Origin: Mycobacterium sp. 852014-52450_SCH5900713
GTDB lineage: Bacteria > Actinomycetota > Actinomycetes > Mycobacteriales > Mycobacteriaceae
Length of the DNA stretch: 64,000 nucleotides
Assembly (NCBI RefSeq): GCF_001667075.1
Contig: NZ_LZIL01000003.1
Coordinates: 62,001-126,000 of the forward strand
Reading direction: 5' to 3'
Shown here: piece after piece, positions 25,771-35,604 of the stretch
Layout of the letters: every line of letters begins with the position of its first letter
Numbering within the stretch: position 1 is the stretch's first letter
Notes under the pieces: generated by a model
Database searches by the model: none
What the model saw: the letters and a program-made list of their open reading frames with translations, nothing else
Told to the model about the DNA's origin: nothing
Made by a program: the position numbers and the translations under genes

Positions 25771-26943
25771 TTACGTCGGATTGAGGATGACTTTGGTGCA
25801 GCGGTCCTCTTTGTTCTTGAAGATCTCGTAGCCGTGGGGTGCCTGATCGAGGCTCAGGTGGTGGCTCACCACAATGGTCGGGTCGATGTCGCCGTTGCGA
25901 ATCCGGTCCAGCAGCGGGCGCATATAGCGATGCACGTGGCACTGACCGGTCTTGATGGTCAACGACCGGTTCATCACCGCCCCGATGGGAAACTTGTCCA
26001 TCAGGCCGCCGTACACCCCGATGATCGAAAGGGTGCCGCCGTTGCGGCAACTCATCGCCGCTTCCCGGATGGCATGCGGGCGTTCGGTTTCCAGGCGTGC
26101 CGCCTGTTTGACGCGGTCGTAGGCATCAACCGGGACGGACCCGCTGCGCGCCTCCATGCCGGCGGCGTCGATGCAATGGTCGGGTCCCCGACCGGCGGTG
26201 AGGTCACGCAGTTCCTCGAGCACCGACGTCTCGGCGAAGTTGACCGGCACGGCGCCGATCTTCTGGGCAAGCTCAAGGCGATACGGAACCCGGTCGACGA
26301 CAATGACTTTGGACGCCCCAAGCAGATACGCACTCATGATCGCGAACAGGCCGACCGGTCCGGCGCCCCACACCGCCACGATGTCACCGGGGGAGATGTC
26401 ACACATCTCCGCGCCCATGTAGCCCGTCGGCAAGATGTCCGACAGGAACAGCACCTGCTCGTCGGTCAGGTCGTCTTCGATCTTCAGCGGCCCGACATCG
26501 GCGAACGGTACCCGCGCGTATTCGGCTTGGCCGCCGGCGAAACCGCCCAGCATGTGCGAATAGCCGAACAGCCCCGCCGGCGAGTGGCCCATGAATTTCT
26601 CGGCGATGCCGGCGTTGGGGTTGGAGTTCTCGCACAGCGAGTACAGGTCACGTTGGCAGGCCGAGCACGCCCCGCACGCGATCGGGAACGGCACCACCAC
26701 CCGGTCGCCGACCGCCAGGTTGTTGACCCCCTTACCGACTTCGACCACTTCGCCCATGAATTCGTGCCCGAGCACGTCGCCGTGCTTCACGGTGGGGATG
26801 TAACCGTCGTAGAGGTGCAGGTCCGAACCGCAGATCGCCGTCGAGGTGATGCGCACGATGGCGTCCCGATCGTTGAGGATCTTCGGGTCCGGGACCGACT
26901 CCACTTGGACGCTGTTGCGGCCCGCCCAGACGGTGGCCTTCAT
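25771..26943 (-). CDS. zinc-dependent alcohol dehydrogenase
   Basis: A 390-residue MDR-family dehydrogenase. Catalytic zinc ligands are in ICGSDLH and GHEFMGEV; the structural-zinc cysteines are in [15 protein letters not shown]. The NAD(P) Rossmann loop is [10 protein letters not shown]. It has the long C-terminal insertion (CHVHRYMRP region) of glutathione-independent formaldehyde dehydrogenase-like enzymes. ATG 26943 overlaps the SRPBCC stop as ATGA. Substrate probably an alcohol or aldehyde; not determined. Confidence 0.88.
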   Translation of the reverse strand: MKATVWAGRNSVQVESVPDPKILNDRDAIVRITSTAICGSDLHLYDGYIPTVKHGDVLGHEFMGEVVEVGKGVNNLAVGDRVVVPFPIACGACSACQRDLYSLCENSNPNAGIAEKFMGHSPAGLFGYSHMLGGFAGGQAEYARVPFADVGPLKIEDDLTDEQVLFLSDILPTGYMGAEMCDISPGDIVAVWGAGPVGLFAIMSAYLLGASKVIVVDRVPYRLELAQKIGAVPVNFAETSVLEELRDLTAGRGPDHCIDAAGMEARSGSVPVDAYDRVKQAARLETERPHAIREAAMSCRNGGTLSIIGVYGGLMDKFPIGAVMNRSLTIKTGQCHVHRYMRPLLDRIRNGDIDPTIVVSHHLSLDQAPHGYEIFKNKEDRCTKVILNPT

Positions 26944-27869
26944 ACGCTGGCTCCTTTGTTCGGTTGCGCGGGCTGCTGGTGCATCTGCCGGACCGCCGCC
27001 GTGCCCTCGGGAGAGCCGTCCGAACGCAGCACCTGCCCGGTCTCGAGGATTTGCTTGAAGCGACGGAGGTCGTCGTTGACTTGCTGCTCGGGGGACTCCC
27101 CGAAGAGGCTCGCCGCCGCCTTGCCGAACAGGCCACCCGGAATGTGGTAGCCGATCCTGACGCGAATTTCGGTGCCGTCGCCGGTGGCGGTGGGCGTGAA
27201 CTCGACGCTGCCGCCGTTCTCGATCACCGAGCCGGGCAGCGACTGCCACGCGAGCCGCCTGTTGGTGTCGTCCTCGGTGATCTGCGCGTCCCACTCCACC
27301 GACCGGCCGGCCGGGGCGTTGGCGACCCAATGCGACTGCCCGTCGGTGGTCGGCGTGACCGACTTCAGGTGGTGCATGAAGCTGGGCAGGTTTTCCAGGT
27401 CGCGCCAGAAGCGGTACACCTCCTCGGGGGGGCGACGCACGGTGACCGCGGCCCGCAAGGTGCGATGCCGGGAGCCGCTCACGTGCCGGCCGCCGCCGTC
27501 GACCGTGCGCAGCGCCGTGTAGAGGTCCAGCCCGCCGATGCCGGCGAGCACGACGGCCGAGATGGTGCCCCGCATCCGCCGGCCCGGGCCGCGGGCGGTC
27601 ACCCCGGCCACCAGCAGCGCCACATCCAGGACGTCACCGGCCACCCGGGTCCAGACCAGCTTGTCGGGACCGCCCAGCAGCGCCGCGCCATGGCCGCATT
27701 CCCGCGCGCCCAGCGCGCGGATGACCTTTCGTGACCGGGGGGTGTCGTCGACTCCCGCAACGGCAGCAACTTTTCCCGGGGCGATCAGCTCGCTCAAACC
27801 CAGCCCGAAGCTGGCGCCGCTGAGTGCCTTGACCAGAGCGGAGGTGGTGGTGGCGGATCGATCGCCCAT
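26940..27869 (-). CDS. membrane-anchored SRPBCC protein
   Basis: A 309-residue protein. Residues 1-130 are hydrophobic and contain about four short helices with GAREC and [13 protein letters not shown] in between. Residues about 140-280 form a polyketide-cyclase/SRPBCC lipid-binding domain ([21 protein letters not shown]). Similar proteins occur beside alcohol dehydrogenases and LLM oxidoreductases in actinobacteria. ATG 27869 has GGAGAG seven bases upstream. First gene of its operon; a SigF-type promoter lies about 150 bp upstream. Confidence 0.82.
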   Translation of the reverse strand: MGDRSATTTSALVKALSGASFGLGLSELIAPGKVAAVAGVDDTPRSRKVIRALGARECGHGAALLGGPDKLVWTRVAGDVLDVALLVAGVTARGPGRRMRGTISAVVLAGIGGLDLYTALRTVDGGGRHVSGSRHRTLRAAVTVRRPPEEVYRFWRDLENLPSFMHHLKSVTPTTDGQSHWVANAPAGRSVEWDAQITEDDTNRRLAWQSLPGSVIENGGSVEFTPTATGDGTEIRVRIGYHIPGGLFGKAAASLFGESPEQQVNDDLRRFKQILETGQVLRSDGSPEGTAAVRQMHQQPAQPNKGASV

Positions 27870-28018
27870 GGTCAACTCTCCTTGCCTAACGGCGAACGTG
27901 AATCGGGGCGAGTTGCTGCAAGACAGCCCCTTTGCGGGTCTTCGGGTAGTCGGCGCTGCCAACCGGATTCGCGCGGCCCATCGCCCGTACTCACCTGGTG
28001 CGCACGATTGAAGCCGGA

Positions 28019-28042
28019 TACCCGGGCAGCTGCCGCCCAAAC
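28019..28042 (-). promoter_or_regulatory. SigF-type promoter of the SRPBCC operon
   Basis: Exact GTTT-N15-GGGTA on the minus strand. The leader would be about 140 bases, longer than at the other sites; the stretch 27870-28047 holds no gene. Confidence 0.55.
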
Positions 28043-28047
28043 GTGGA

Positions 28048-29034
28048 TTAGCTCGCCGCGTCACGCAGTGCCGCAAGCAAAGGTTCGGCGGCTTCGGAGA
28101 GGAACAGGTCCTGCGATTGGCCGCCGACCTGGACGAGCGCCACGTCGGTGAAGCCAGCTTCCCAATAGGGCTTGACGGCCTCGACGATCGCGTCCAGGTC
28201 GGGGCCGCAGGGGATGGACTCGGCGACGTCTTCGGGGCGGACGAACTGGGTCGCGCCGGCGAAGCCGGCCGGCGTCGGCAGGTCGGCGTTCACCTTCCAG
28301 CCGCCGGCGAACCAGCGGAACTGGTCGTGAGCGCGTTTGATCGCGGTGTCGCGGTCGGGGTCCCAGCACACCGGGATCTGGCCGACGACGCGACCCCCGC
28401 CGGCGAGGTTGGCGGCCTGCCGCGCGGCGTGCCAGGCGTCGACGAGTTCGCCGTCTGGCTCGACCGCGACGAAGTGGTCGGCCAGCCGGCCGAACTTGTC
28501 GATGCCCTTGGCGCCGGCCATCGCCACCGCGATGCCGACCGGAACCTCGGGCACGTCCCACAGGCGAGCGGAGTCCACCCGGAAGTAGTCGCCGGTGAAG
28601 TTCACCAGCTGGCCACCGAACAGCTCGCGGATGATCTTGATGGCTTCGCGCAGCATGTCCTGGCGACGTTCCACGGTCGGCCAGCCCTTGCCGATGACGT
28701 GCTCGTTGAGGTTCTCGCCGGTGCCCAGGCCCAGGGTGAACCGGCCATCGGACAGGATCTGCACGGTCGCGGCCTGCTGAGCGACGATCGCCGGGTGATA
28801 GCGCATCGTGGGGCACGTCACGTACGTGTACAGGTCGACCCGCTCGGTGGCGTGCGCCACCGCGCCCAGCACGGCCCAGGCGTTGGGCGCGTGCCCCTGC
28901 GTGGTCAGCCAGGGCGAGAAGTGGTCGCTGCACACCTCGAAGTCAAAACCCCGCTCTTCGGCTGAAAGAGCTTGTCGTACAAGGTCTTTGGGTCCACTCT
29001 GCTCGGTCATCAGAGTGTAGCCAAAATTCGTCAT
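28048..29034 (-). CDS. F420-dependent LLM-class oxidoreductase
   Basis: A 328-residue luciferase-like TIM barrel similar to F420-dependent glucose-6-phosphate dehydrogenase-type enzymes (TIGR03557 group as I recall). Typical pieces are CSDHFSPWL, TYVTCPTMRYHPAI and LGLGTGENLNEHV. It would transfer hydride to or from F420. ATG 29034 is preceded by an exact SigF-type promoter at 29046-29069, so it can be made alone although it lies 46 bp after the formate dehydrogenase membrane gene. Confidence 0.87.
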   Translation of the reverse strand: MTNFGYTLMTEQSGPKDLVRQALSAEERGFDFEVCSDHFSPWLTTQGHAPNAWAVLGAVAHATERVDLYTYVTCPTMRYHPAIVAQQAATVQILSDGRFTLGLGTGENLNEHVIGKGWPTVERRQDMLREAIKIIRELFGGQLVNFTGDYFRVDSARLWDVPEVPVGIAVAMAGAKGIDKFGRLADHFVAVEPDGELVDAWHAARQAANLAGGGRVVGQIPVCWDPDRDTAIKRAHDQFRWFAGGWKVNADLPTPAGFAGATQFVRPEDVAESIPCGPDLDAIVEAVKPYWEAGFTDVALVQVGGQSQDLFLSEAAEPLLAALRDAAS

Positions 29035-29045
29035 GTTCCTATACT

Positions 29046-29069
29046 TACCCCGGTCCGCCTGGCGCAAAC
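29046..29069 (-). promoter_or_regulatory. SigF-type promoter
   Basis: Exact GTTT-N15-GGGTA on the minus strand, 11 bases before the ATG of the F420 oxidoreductase. Confidence 0.7.
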
Positions 29070-29080
29070 CGCACCAGCGC

Positions 29081-30166
29081 TCAGCCCGCGGTGGTGATCG
29101 AATCTCCGGCGGTCCCGGCGGCCCTGCGCGCCGCCAGCCTGCGTTTCTGCGGCTCGATCGTGTACCGGGGATCGCGGGCCGACTCCAACCCCGCCTCGAA
29201 GAAGCCGAACCGCAGCATTGCCGACGCCGCCAGCAGCGCCAGGCCGGACAGGGCGGCGATACCGCGGTGCCGCCCGCCGAGCAATGCGCCCAGACCACCC
29301 GCGGCGGCCAGCCGTTCGCTCCAGGCCAGCAGCCGGCCGGGCCTGCCCTCGTGCAGCGGTTCCCTGGTCACCGGATCCATCCGATACTCGGTGAATTTGG
29401 CGGAGACCAGGTCGCCGATCGCACCGATGACGGCCAGCCTGCGGGCGGGCCCGGCCTCCGAGACCGGGGTGGTGATCATCGCCAATCCCGATGCGGCCAG
29501 GCTCGCCGAGCTGACGAACACGAACGGCAGGTCTCGGTACGCGGCGTTCCACGTCGGGGTGGCGGTGTCGGTGAGCAGCACCGCCGTGTAGACCGCGAGT
29601 GGCGGCGCGAAGACCGCCGCTTCCAATCCGGCGGGTCCCTCCACGGCGCGCAGAACGGCGCGCAACGGCCCCAACGGGATTCGCTCACCGGTCATCCGGT
29701 CGACCTCGGACACCGCGGCCACCCCGATGCCGGCACTGAAGAAGCTGAGGATCCACGAGCCGATGCTCATCGGCGAGGTCAGCTTGACGGTGCGCAGCAT
29801 GTTGACGAATCGCTCGGGCCGACCGAGGTCCTTGACCAGGGCGACCGCGCCCAGCATCACCGAGATCAACGCGGACAGCCTGGCGTTGCGGCGCAATGTG
29901 TCTCGCCCGGTGAGCTGGGCCCCGGCCGCGAGCAGGCCGGACCCGCCCGCGACGCCGCCCAGGAACAGGTACGCCGCGACCTCATGTCCCCAGGGGGCGG
30001 GCTTGACCACCGGGCGCCCGTAGTACGAGCCGAACTCGACCTCCGGGACCATCGGCATCTCGCGCGCACCGTCGCCGCCCGCCCGGCGGCCCGCCCGCCT
30101 GCCCCGGCGCCGCTTGCCGCCCGCCGGCTCCGGCGGACGCAGGCTGTCGTATTCCGAAGTGCTCAT
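29081..30166 (-). CDS. NrfD-like membrane subunit of formate dehydrogenase
   Basis: A 361-residue NrfD/PsrC-type integral membrane protein with about eight hydrophobic helices and a basic soluble N-terminus (about 50 residues). Typical motifs are FLGGVAGGSGL near helix 1 and VKDLGRPERF, the conserved loop that lines the quinone site. It should pass electrons from the FeS subunit to menaquinone. It follows the FeS subunit by 7 bp. Confidence 0.85.
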   Translation of the reverse strand: MSTSEYDSLRPPEPAGGKRRRGRRAGRRAGGDGAREMPMVPEVEFGSYYGRPVVKPAPWGHEVAAYLFLGGVAGGSGLLAAGAQLTGRDTLRRNARLSALISVMLGAVALVKDLGRPERFVNMLRTVKLTSPMSIGSWILSFFSAGIGVAAVSEVDRMTGERIPLGPLRAVLRAVEGPAGLEAAVFAPPLAVYTAVLLTDTATPTWNAAYRDLPFVFVSSASLAASGLAMITTPVSEAGPARRLAVIGAIGDLVSAKFTEYRMDPVTREPLHEGRPGRLLAWSERLAAAGGLGALLGGRHRGIAALSGLALLAASAMLRFGFFEAGLESARDPRYTIEPQKRRLAARRAAGTAGDSITTAG

Positions 30167-30173
30167 GGCGTTT

Positions 30174-31145
30174 TCACCGACCCTTCCAGAAGGCCAGCGC
30201 CGCGGCGGCGAACATCCCCGCCGCGGCCATGCCCGCTCGTTTGAACATCTGGGGCAGGTCGGCCGTGCAGACGCGCGGGTCCGGCGGCAGGCCGTAGACC
30301 TCCGGCTCGTCGAGCAGCAGAAATATCGAGCCGGTGCCGCCGACGCCGTCGTGTTCGTTGGCGCCGTAGAGGCGGGCCTCCGTCAAACCCTGGGCGTGCA
30401 GCGCGGTGACCCGCTCGCGGGCCTTGACCACCAGGTCGTCGTGGTCGCCGAACTTGATCGACGTGGTCGGGCAGGTCTGGGCGCACGCCGGGATCTGGTC
30501 GTCGACGAGGCGGTCGTAGCACAGCGTGCACTTCTGGGCGACCCCGGTGACGAACTTCTCGGCGGGACGATCGGGGCTTTTGGTGGGCGTCGCGTACGTG
30601 CCGTCGCTGCGACGCTCCACCACGCCGAACGGGCACCCGGCCACGCAGGTGCCGCACCCGTTGCAGACGTCGTCCTGCACGACGACGGTGCCGAATTCGG
30701 TGCGGAACAACGCCCCCGTCGGGCAGACGTCCAGGCAGCCGGCGTGGGTGCAGTGCTTGCACACGTCCGACGACATCAGCCAACGGAATTCGGGGGTGTC
30801 CGGTGGCGTGATGTCTGGGCGTGGCGCGTTGCCGGGAAGGGAGGGCATGCCCAATTCGGTTAGGGCGCGCCCGGATTCGCGCGCCTGGTCGATCCGGTCG
30901 CGCCCCTGCTCGATGAACGCCACGTGCCGCCAGGTGCTGGCGCCCAGCGCGCCGGTGTTGTCGTAGGACGAACCCAGCAGCTCCAGGTCGCCGTCACGGG
31001 GATTGCGGTTCCACTCCTTGCAGGCCACCTCGCAGGCCTTGCAGCCGATGCAAATCGAGGTGTCGGTGAAGAATCCCTTGCGCGGCTTGGGTTCGACCCA
31101 GCCGGCGTCACTCGTCGGGTCGGTCGGTCCGCTCAGCTGACCCAT
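30174..31145 (-). CDS. four-cluster FeS subunit of formate dehydrogenase
   Basis: A 323-residue ferredoxin-like subunit with several 4Fe-4S motifs: CIGCKACEVACKEWN, CKHCTHAGCLDVCP, CNGCGTCVAGCPFGV and CTLCYDR with CAQTCPT. A hydrophobic stretch near the C-terminus (AAGMFAAAALAF) may touch the membrane. It carries electrons from the molybdenum subunit to the NrfD protein. ATG 31145 has AGGGGGAG upstream; its start overlaps the end of the catalytic subunit gene by 38 bp. Confidence 0.9.
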   Translation of the reverse strand: MGQLSGPTDPTSDAGWVEPKPRKGFFTDTSICIGCKACEVACKEWNRNPRDGDLELLGSSYDNTGALGASTWRHVAFIEQGRDRIDQARESGRALTELGMPSLPGNAPRPDITPPDTPEFRWLMSSDVCKHCTHAGCLDVCPTGALFRTEFGTVVVQDDVCNGCGTCVAGCPFGVVERRSDGTYATPTKSPDRPAEKFVTGVAQKCTLCYDRLVDDQIPACAQTCPTTSIKFGDHDDLVVKARERVTALHAQGLTEARLYGANEHDGVGGTGSIFLLLDEPEVYGLPPDPRVCTADLPQMFKRAGMAAAGMFAAAALAFWKGR

Positions 31146-34100
31146 CGGCTCCCCCTTCCCATACGCCGTCGCTGATCCGCACATTGCCGGTCTCGGTGGT
31201 GGCCCCCGACCGGGACTGATATTCGGCGATCAGGCGCAGCAGGTCCTCGCCCTGCGGGCGGCGGCCCGGGCGGATGTCGCACGAGCCGGCCTTGGATTCC
31301 TGGATCTGCACGTTGGGATCCAGCGTCACGCCGAGCAGGTCGTTGGCCGCGTCCCCGCTCACCACGGCGTCGCTGCCCACACCCCAGTGGTACGGCAGGC
31401 CGATCTGGTGCACCGTGTGCCCATTGATCACCAGCGGGGCAACACGTTTGGTGACCAGCACCCGGGCTTCGATCGCCGCGCGCGGCGAGACGATGGTGGC
31501 CCACCCGTACGGCTCGAGTCCGCGTTCGGCGGCCAACTCCGGGGACACCTCGCAGAACATCTCCGGTTGCAGCTCCGACAGGTAGGGCAGCCAGCGGCTC
31601 ATCCCGCCGGCGGTGTGATGCTCGGTGAGCCGGTAGGTGGTGAACACGTACGGGTACACGTCGGCCCCGGGCTCTCCGGCGCTCGGCGCGCTCAGATTGT
31701 CCTTGCGCGGGAAGGTAATTCGTCCGGGGTTTCGCTGCTGGGGATACAGCGCGTTGGCGACCGGCGATTCCTGCGGTTCGTAGTGCGTGGGCAACGGCCC
31801 GTCGACCAGACCCTTGGGCGCGAACAGCCAGCCCTTGCCGTCGGCCTGCATGATGAACGGGTCGTCGCCGGCGAGCGCGTCGGGACCGCCGACGTCCGGG
31901 TCGGGCCTGCTGCCTGGCGCCCGGTCGGCGACGAAGTCCGGCACGTCGTAGCCGACCCACCGTTGTTGGTCGACGTCCCACCACACGTACCGCTTGCGTT
32001 CGCTCCACGGCTTGCCGTCGGGGTCGGCCGACGCGCGGTTGTAGAGAATTCTCCGGTCGGCCGGCCATGCCCAGCCCCACTCCTGCTGGCTCGGCGACGA
32101 GCCGCCGTGCGGGACGCGGCGCGCCGCCTGGTTGGTGGCGTTCGCGTACACGCCGGTGTAGATCCAGCAGCCGGCCGCGGTCGACCCGTCGGCGCGCAAC
32201 TCGGTGTACGACGACAAGGGAGCGCGGTCGGCGGCGTGATACCCGTTGATCTCGGCCAGTACGGCTTCGCCGTCGGGCTCGCCGTGCTCGTCGGTCGGGT
32301 AGTCCCACGTCAGGTCCAGGAGGGGCCGGTCGCGCTCATCGGTCGACCCGGCCAACCGCTGCCTGATCCGCTTGCCGAGTTCGAAGAAGAACTGCAACTC
32401 GCTCTGGCACTGGCCCGGCGGCTCGACGGCCTTGTGCCGCCACTGCACCAGGCGTTGGGTCTGGGTGAACGATCCCGCCTTCTCCACGTGCGTGGCGGCG
32501 GGCAAGAAGAACACCTCAGTCTCGATGTCCTCCGTTTTCAGTTCGCCCGAAGCGATTTCGGGCCCGTCCTTCCACCAGGTGGCCGACTCGATGAGGTTGA
32601 GGTCGCGCACCACCAGCCACTTGAGGTGGGACATGCCCATGCGCTGCATCCGGCCGTGCGCCGACCCGACCGCCGGGTTCTGGCCCAGCAGGAAGTAGCC
32701 CTCGACCTCGTCGGCCAGCATGCCCATGACGGTCTGATAGGTGCCGTGCGGGCCGGACAGCCGCGGCAGGTAGTCGTAGGCCCAGTCGTTGTCCTCGGTG
32801 GCCGCCTCCCCCCACCACGCCTTGAGCAGGCTGATCGCATAGCCGTCGGAGTTGGCCCAAAAACCCTTCTGCTTCTTCGATCCCACCGCGTCGAGATAGT
32901 CGGCCAGGGTGTCGTGCGTGCCCGCCTTGGGCATCGCCAGGTAGCCGGGCAGCAGGTTGAACAGTGTCGGGATGTCGGTGGAGCCCTGGATGGTGGCGTG
33001 GCCGCGCAGCGCCATGATGCCGCTGCCGGGGCGGCCGACGTTGCCCAGCAGGAGCTGCAAGATGGTTGCGGTGCGGATGAATTGGGCGCCCAGGGTGTGC
33101 TGCGTCCACCCGACGGCGTACGCGAAGCACGTGGTGCGCTCGCGCCCGGAGTTTTCGACGATGGAGCGGGCCAGGTAGTCGAAGTCGGCGCGGCTGATGC
33201 CGCAGACGTCCGTGACCATCTCCGGGGTGTAGCGGCTGTAGTGGCGCTTGAGGATCTGGAACACCGTGCGCGGGTGCTGCAGGGTCTCGTCGCGTTTGAC
33301 GCGGGCATGGGCGAGCGGCGGTCCGCCGCTGCCGTGCTCCTGACCCGCCCCGCTCTGCGCGGCCGACGCCCCGTGTGTGTGGCCGCCGCCGGCGGACTCG
33401 ATCTGGCCGTTCCCCTCTTCGTCGTACGCCCACGTCGACGTGTCGTACTGCCCCGTCTCTGGGTCGAAGCCGGAGAACAGGCCATTCAGATCCTCGGTGT
33501 CCCTAAACTTTTCGTTGATCAGGGTGGCGGCGTTGGTGTACGCGATGACGTACTCGGAGAACCACAGGTCATTGCTCAGCACGTGGTTGATGAGCGCGCC
33601 CAGCAGCACCACGTCCGAACCGGCCCGAATCGGGATGTGTTTGTCCGACACCGCCGAGGTGCGGGTGAAGCGCGGGTCGACGTGGATCACCCGCGCGCCG
33701 CGGGCCCGGGCCTCCTCGACCCACTGGAATCCGACCGGGTGGCACTCGGCCATGTTGGAGCCCTGGATGACGATGCAATCCGCGTTGGCCATGTCCTGCA
33801 GTGTTTGGGTGGCGCCGCCGCGCCCGAAGGAGGCTCCCAGACCGGGAACCGTGGCGGAGTGTCAAATGCGGGCTTGGTTCTCGATCTGAACGGCGCCCGC
33901 GGCGGTGAAGAGCTTCTTGATGAGGTAGTTCTCTTCGTTGTCCAGCGTCGCCCCGCCGAGCGCGGCGATGCCCATGGTGCGGCGCAGCAGGTTGCCGTTC
34001 TTGTCGATGTCCTGCCAGGTGTGGCGGCGGGATTCGATGAACCGGTCGGCGATCATGTCGATCGCGGTGTCCAGCTCGAGGGGCTGCCATTCGGTCGCTC

Positions 34101-34431
34101 GCGGCGCACGGTAGAGCACCTGCAGCTGCCGGCCCGGTGAGTTCACCAGCTGCTCGCTGGCAGCGCCCTTGGGGCACAAGCGGCCTCGCGAGATCGGCGA
34201 GTCGGGGTCGCCCTCGATCTGCACCACCCGCTCGTCCTTCACGTACACCTTTTGCCCGCAACCCACCGCGCAGTACGGGCAGATGCTCTGCACCACGCGG
34301 TCGGCCGTCGTCGTGCGCGGCGTGACGGCGCGGGTCTGCCTCGACGTCACGGCCGAGCCCCGGCCGAGCTTGTCGCCCGAACGCAACTGACGCACGACGG
34401 GCCACTCCAGGAAAAGTTTGCGCATAGCCAT
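31108..34431 (-). CDS. fdhA: selenocysteine formate dehydrogenase, catalytic subunit
   Basis: One 1107-residue protein interrupted by an in-frame TGA at 33862-33864, read here as selenocysteine. Upstream part: [4Fe-4S] cysteines in CPYCAVGC with RGRLCPKG. The reading continues IENQARI-Sec-HSATVPG, the place of the catalytic Sec/Cys in FdnG/FdoG-type enzymes. Downstream are the molybdopterin domains (IQGSNMAECHPVGF, HVDPRFTRTSAV) and the C-terminal binding domain. A SECIS hairpin follows the UGA, and all Sec machinery genes are adjacent. No twin-arginine signal is visible, so the enzyme probably faces the cytoplasm. It oxidises formate to CO2 and feeds the two subunits that follow. Confidence 0.93.
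33832..33864 (-). promoter_or_regulatory. UGA codon and bacterial SECIS hairpin
   Basis: The Sec UGA is 33864-33862. After 18 bases comes the apical loop GGUCU, closed by the 7-bp stem GGUUCCC/GGGAGCC (33850-33832). Loop sequence and the 18-base spacing equal those of the E. coli fdhF SECIS as I remember it. It should bind the C-terminal domain of SelB. Confidence 0.88.
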
Positions 34432-34437
34432 GGCCTT

Positions 34438-34461
34438 TACCCTAGTGCGCGCGGCCGAAAC
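34438..34461 (-). promoter_or_regulatory. SigF-type promoter of the formate dehydrogenase operon
   Basis: Exact GTTT-N15-GGGTA on the minus strand between selD and fdhA, with GGGTA seven bases before the fdhA ATG. Confidence 0.65.
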
Positions 34462-34471
34462 CCCGCCGGGT

Positions 34472-35464
34472 TCAGCGCACCACGATCGTGTGCTCGCCGC
34501 GCGGCACCAGCTCCCCGATCACCGGGGCGCCCGGGATCTCACCGGCGATCAGCAGCCCACCCGAGGTCTGCGCGTCGGCGAGCAAAAGCGCCTCCTGGTC
34601 ACTGACGGCGGACAGGTCGACGTGCGGTGCCACCCAGTCGAGGTTGCGCCGCGTGCCCCCGCTGACGTAACCGGCCGCCAGCGCCTCCCGCGCGCCTTCC
34701 AGGTAGGGCACGGCCGCGGCGTCGATCATCGCCGTCACGCCGCTGGCCCGCGCCAGCTTGTGCAGGTGCCCGAGCAGTCCGAAACCCGTTACGTCCGTGG
34801 CGCATTCGATACCGGCGGCCAGCGCCGCCGCGGCCGCGTCGGCATTCAACGTGGTCATCGCCTCGATCGCCTGCTCGAAGCGCTCACCGGTGGCCTTGTG
34901 CCTGCTGTTGAGCACGCCGACGCCGAGCGGCTTGGTCAGCGACAGCGGCGTGCCGGGCTTGCCGGAGTCGTTGCGCAGCAACCGGTTCGGGTCCGCGATC
35001 CCGGTGACGGCCAGGCCGTATTTGGGCTCCGGGTCGTCGACGCTGTGCCCGCCGGCGAGGTGGCAGCCGGCCAGCCCGCAGACGTCGAGCCCGCCGCGCA
35101 GCGTCTCTGCTGCCAGCTCGAACGGCAGCACGTCGCGCGGCCAGCCGAGCAGATTGACCGCCACCACCGGACGCCCGCCCATCGCGTAGACGTCGGACAG
35201 CGCGTTGGTGGCCGCGATGCGACCCCAGTCGTAGGCGTCGTCGACCACCGGGGTGAAAAAGTCCGTCGTCGCGATCAGCGCCACGCCCCCCTCGATGCGG
35301 ACCGCCGCCGCGTCGTCGCCGTGCTCCAGCCCGACCAGCAGCTCGCCGACCGGGTCGCGCGGCGCGCTCACCCCCAGCCCGCGGACCACATCCTCCAGCT
35401 CGCCGGGCGGGATCTTGCAGGCGCAGCCGCCGCCGTGGGCGTACTGGGTCAGTCGATAGGTCAC
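34472..35464 (-). CDS. selD: selenophosphate synthase
   Basis: A 330-residue SelD. The active-site loop is GGGCACKIPP, with cysteine where some SelD have selenocysteine. ATP/metal residues are in TTDFFTPVVDD, LAGGHSVDDPEPKYGLAV and ATDVTGFGLLGHL. It makes monoselenophosphate from selenide and ATP for Sec-tRNA synthesis. Start is GTG 35464, giving the usual length. It diverges from tRNA-Sec and lies 40 bp upstream of fdhA, so supply and use are transcribed in one direction. Confidence 0.93.
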   Translation of the reverse strand: MTYRLTQYAHGGGCACKIPPGELEDVVRGLGVSAPRDPVGELLVGLEHGDDAAAVRIEGGVALIATTDFFTPVVDDAYDWGRIAATNALSDVYAMGGRPVVAVNLLGWPRDVLPFELAAETLRGGLDVCGLAGCHLAGGHSVDDPEPKYGLAVTGIADPNRLLRNDSGKPGTPLSLTKPLGVGVLNSRHKATGERFEQAIEAMTTLNADAAAAALAAGIECATDVTGFGLLGHLHKLARASGVTAMIDAAAVPYLEGAREALAAGYVSGGTRRNLDWVAPHVDLSAVSDQEALLLADAQTSGGLLIAGEIPGAPVIGELVPRGEHTIVVR

Positions 35465-35491
35465 GCGTCCATACTTGTCCCTATGGTTCGA

Positions 35492-35586
35492 GGAGGCGTG
35501 TCCGGTCTGGTGACCGGCGCGGTCTTCAAAACCGTCGAACGGCAGACGCTGCCGCTGGCGGGTTCGATTCCCGTCCGCCTCCGCCA
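35492..35586 (+). tRNA. selC: tRNA-Sec (anticodon TCA)
   Basis: A 95-base tRNA with acceptor GGAGGCG/CGCCTCC, anticodon arm CGGT-CTTCAAA-ACCG (anticodon TCA, reading UGA), a long variable arm, T-arm CGGG-TTCGATT-CCCG and encoded CCA. The length and long extra arm are typical of selenocysteine tRNA. It lies 18 bp ahead of selA. Confidence 0.93.
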
Positions 35587-35604
35587 TACTTCTTCGAGCC
35601 TGAC

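Noticed and set aside
33793..33864. fdhA as a pseudogene split by a nonsense codon
   Set aside because: The SECIS hairpin, the catalytic position of the UGA and the adjacent sel genes and tRNA-Sec all support recoding.
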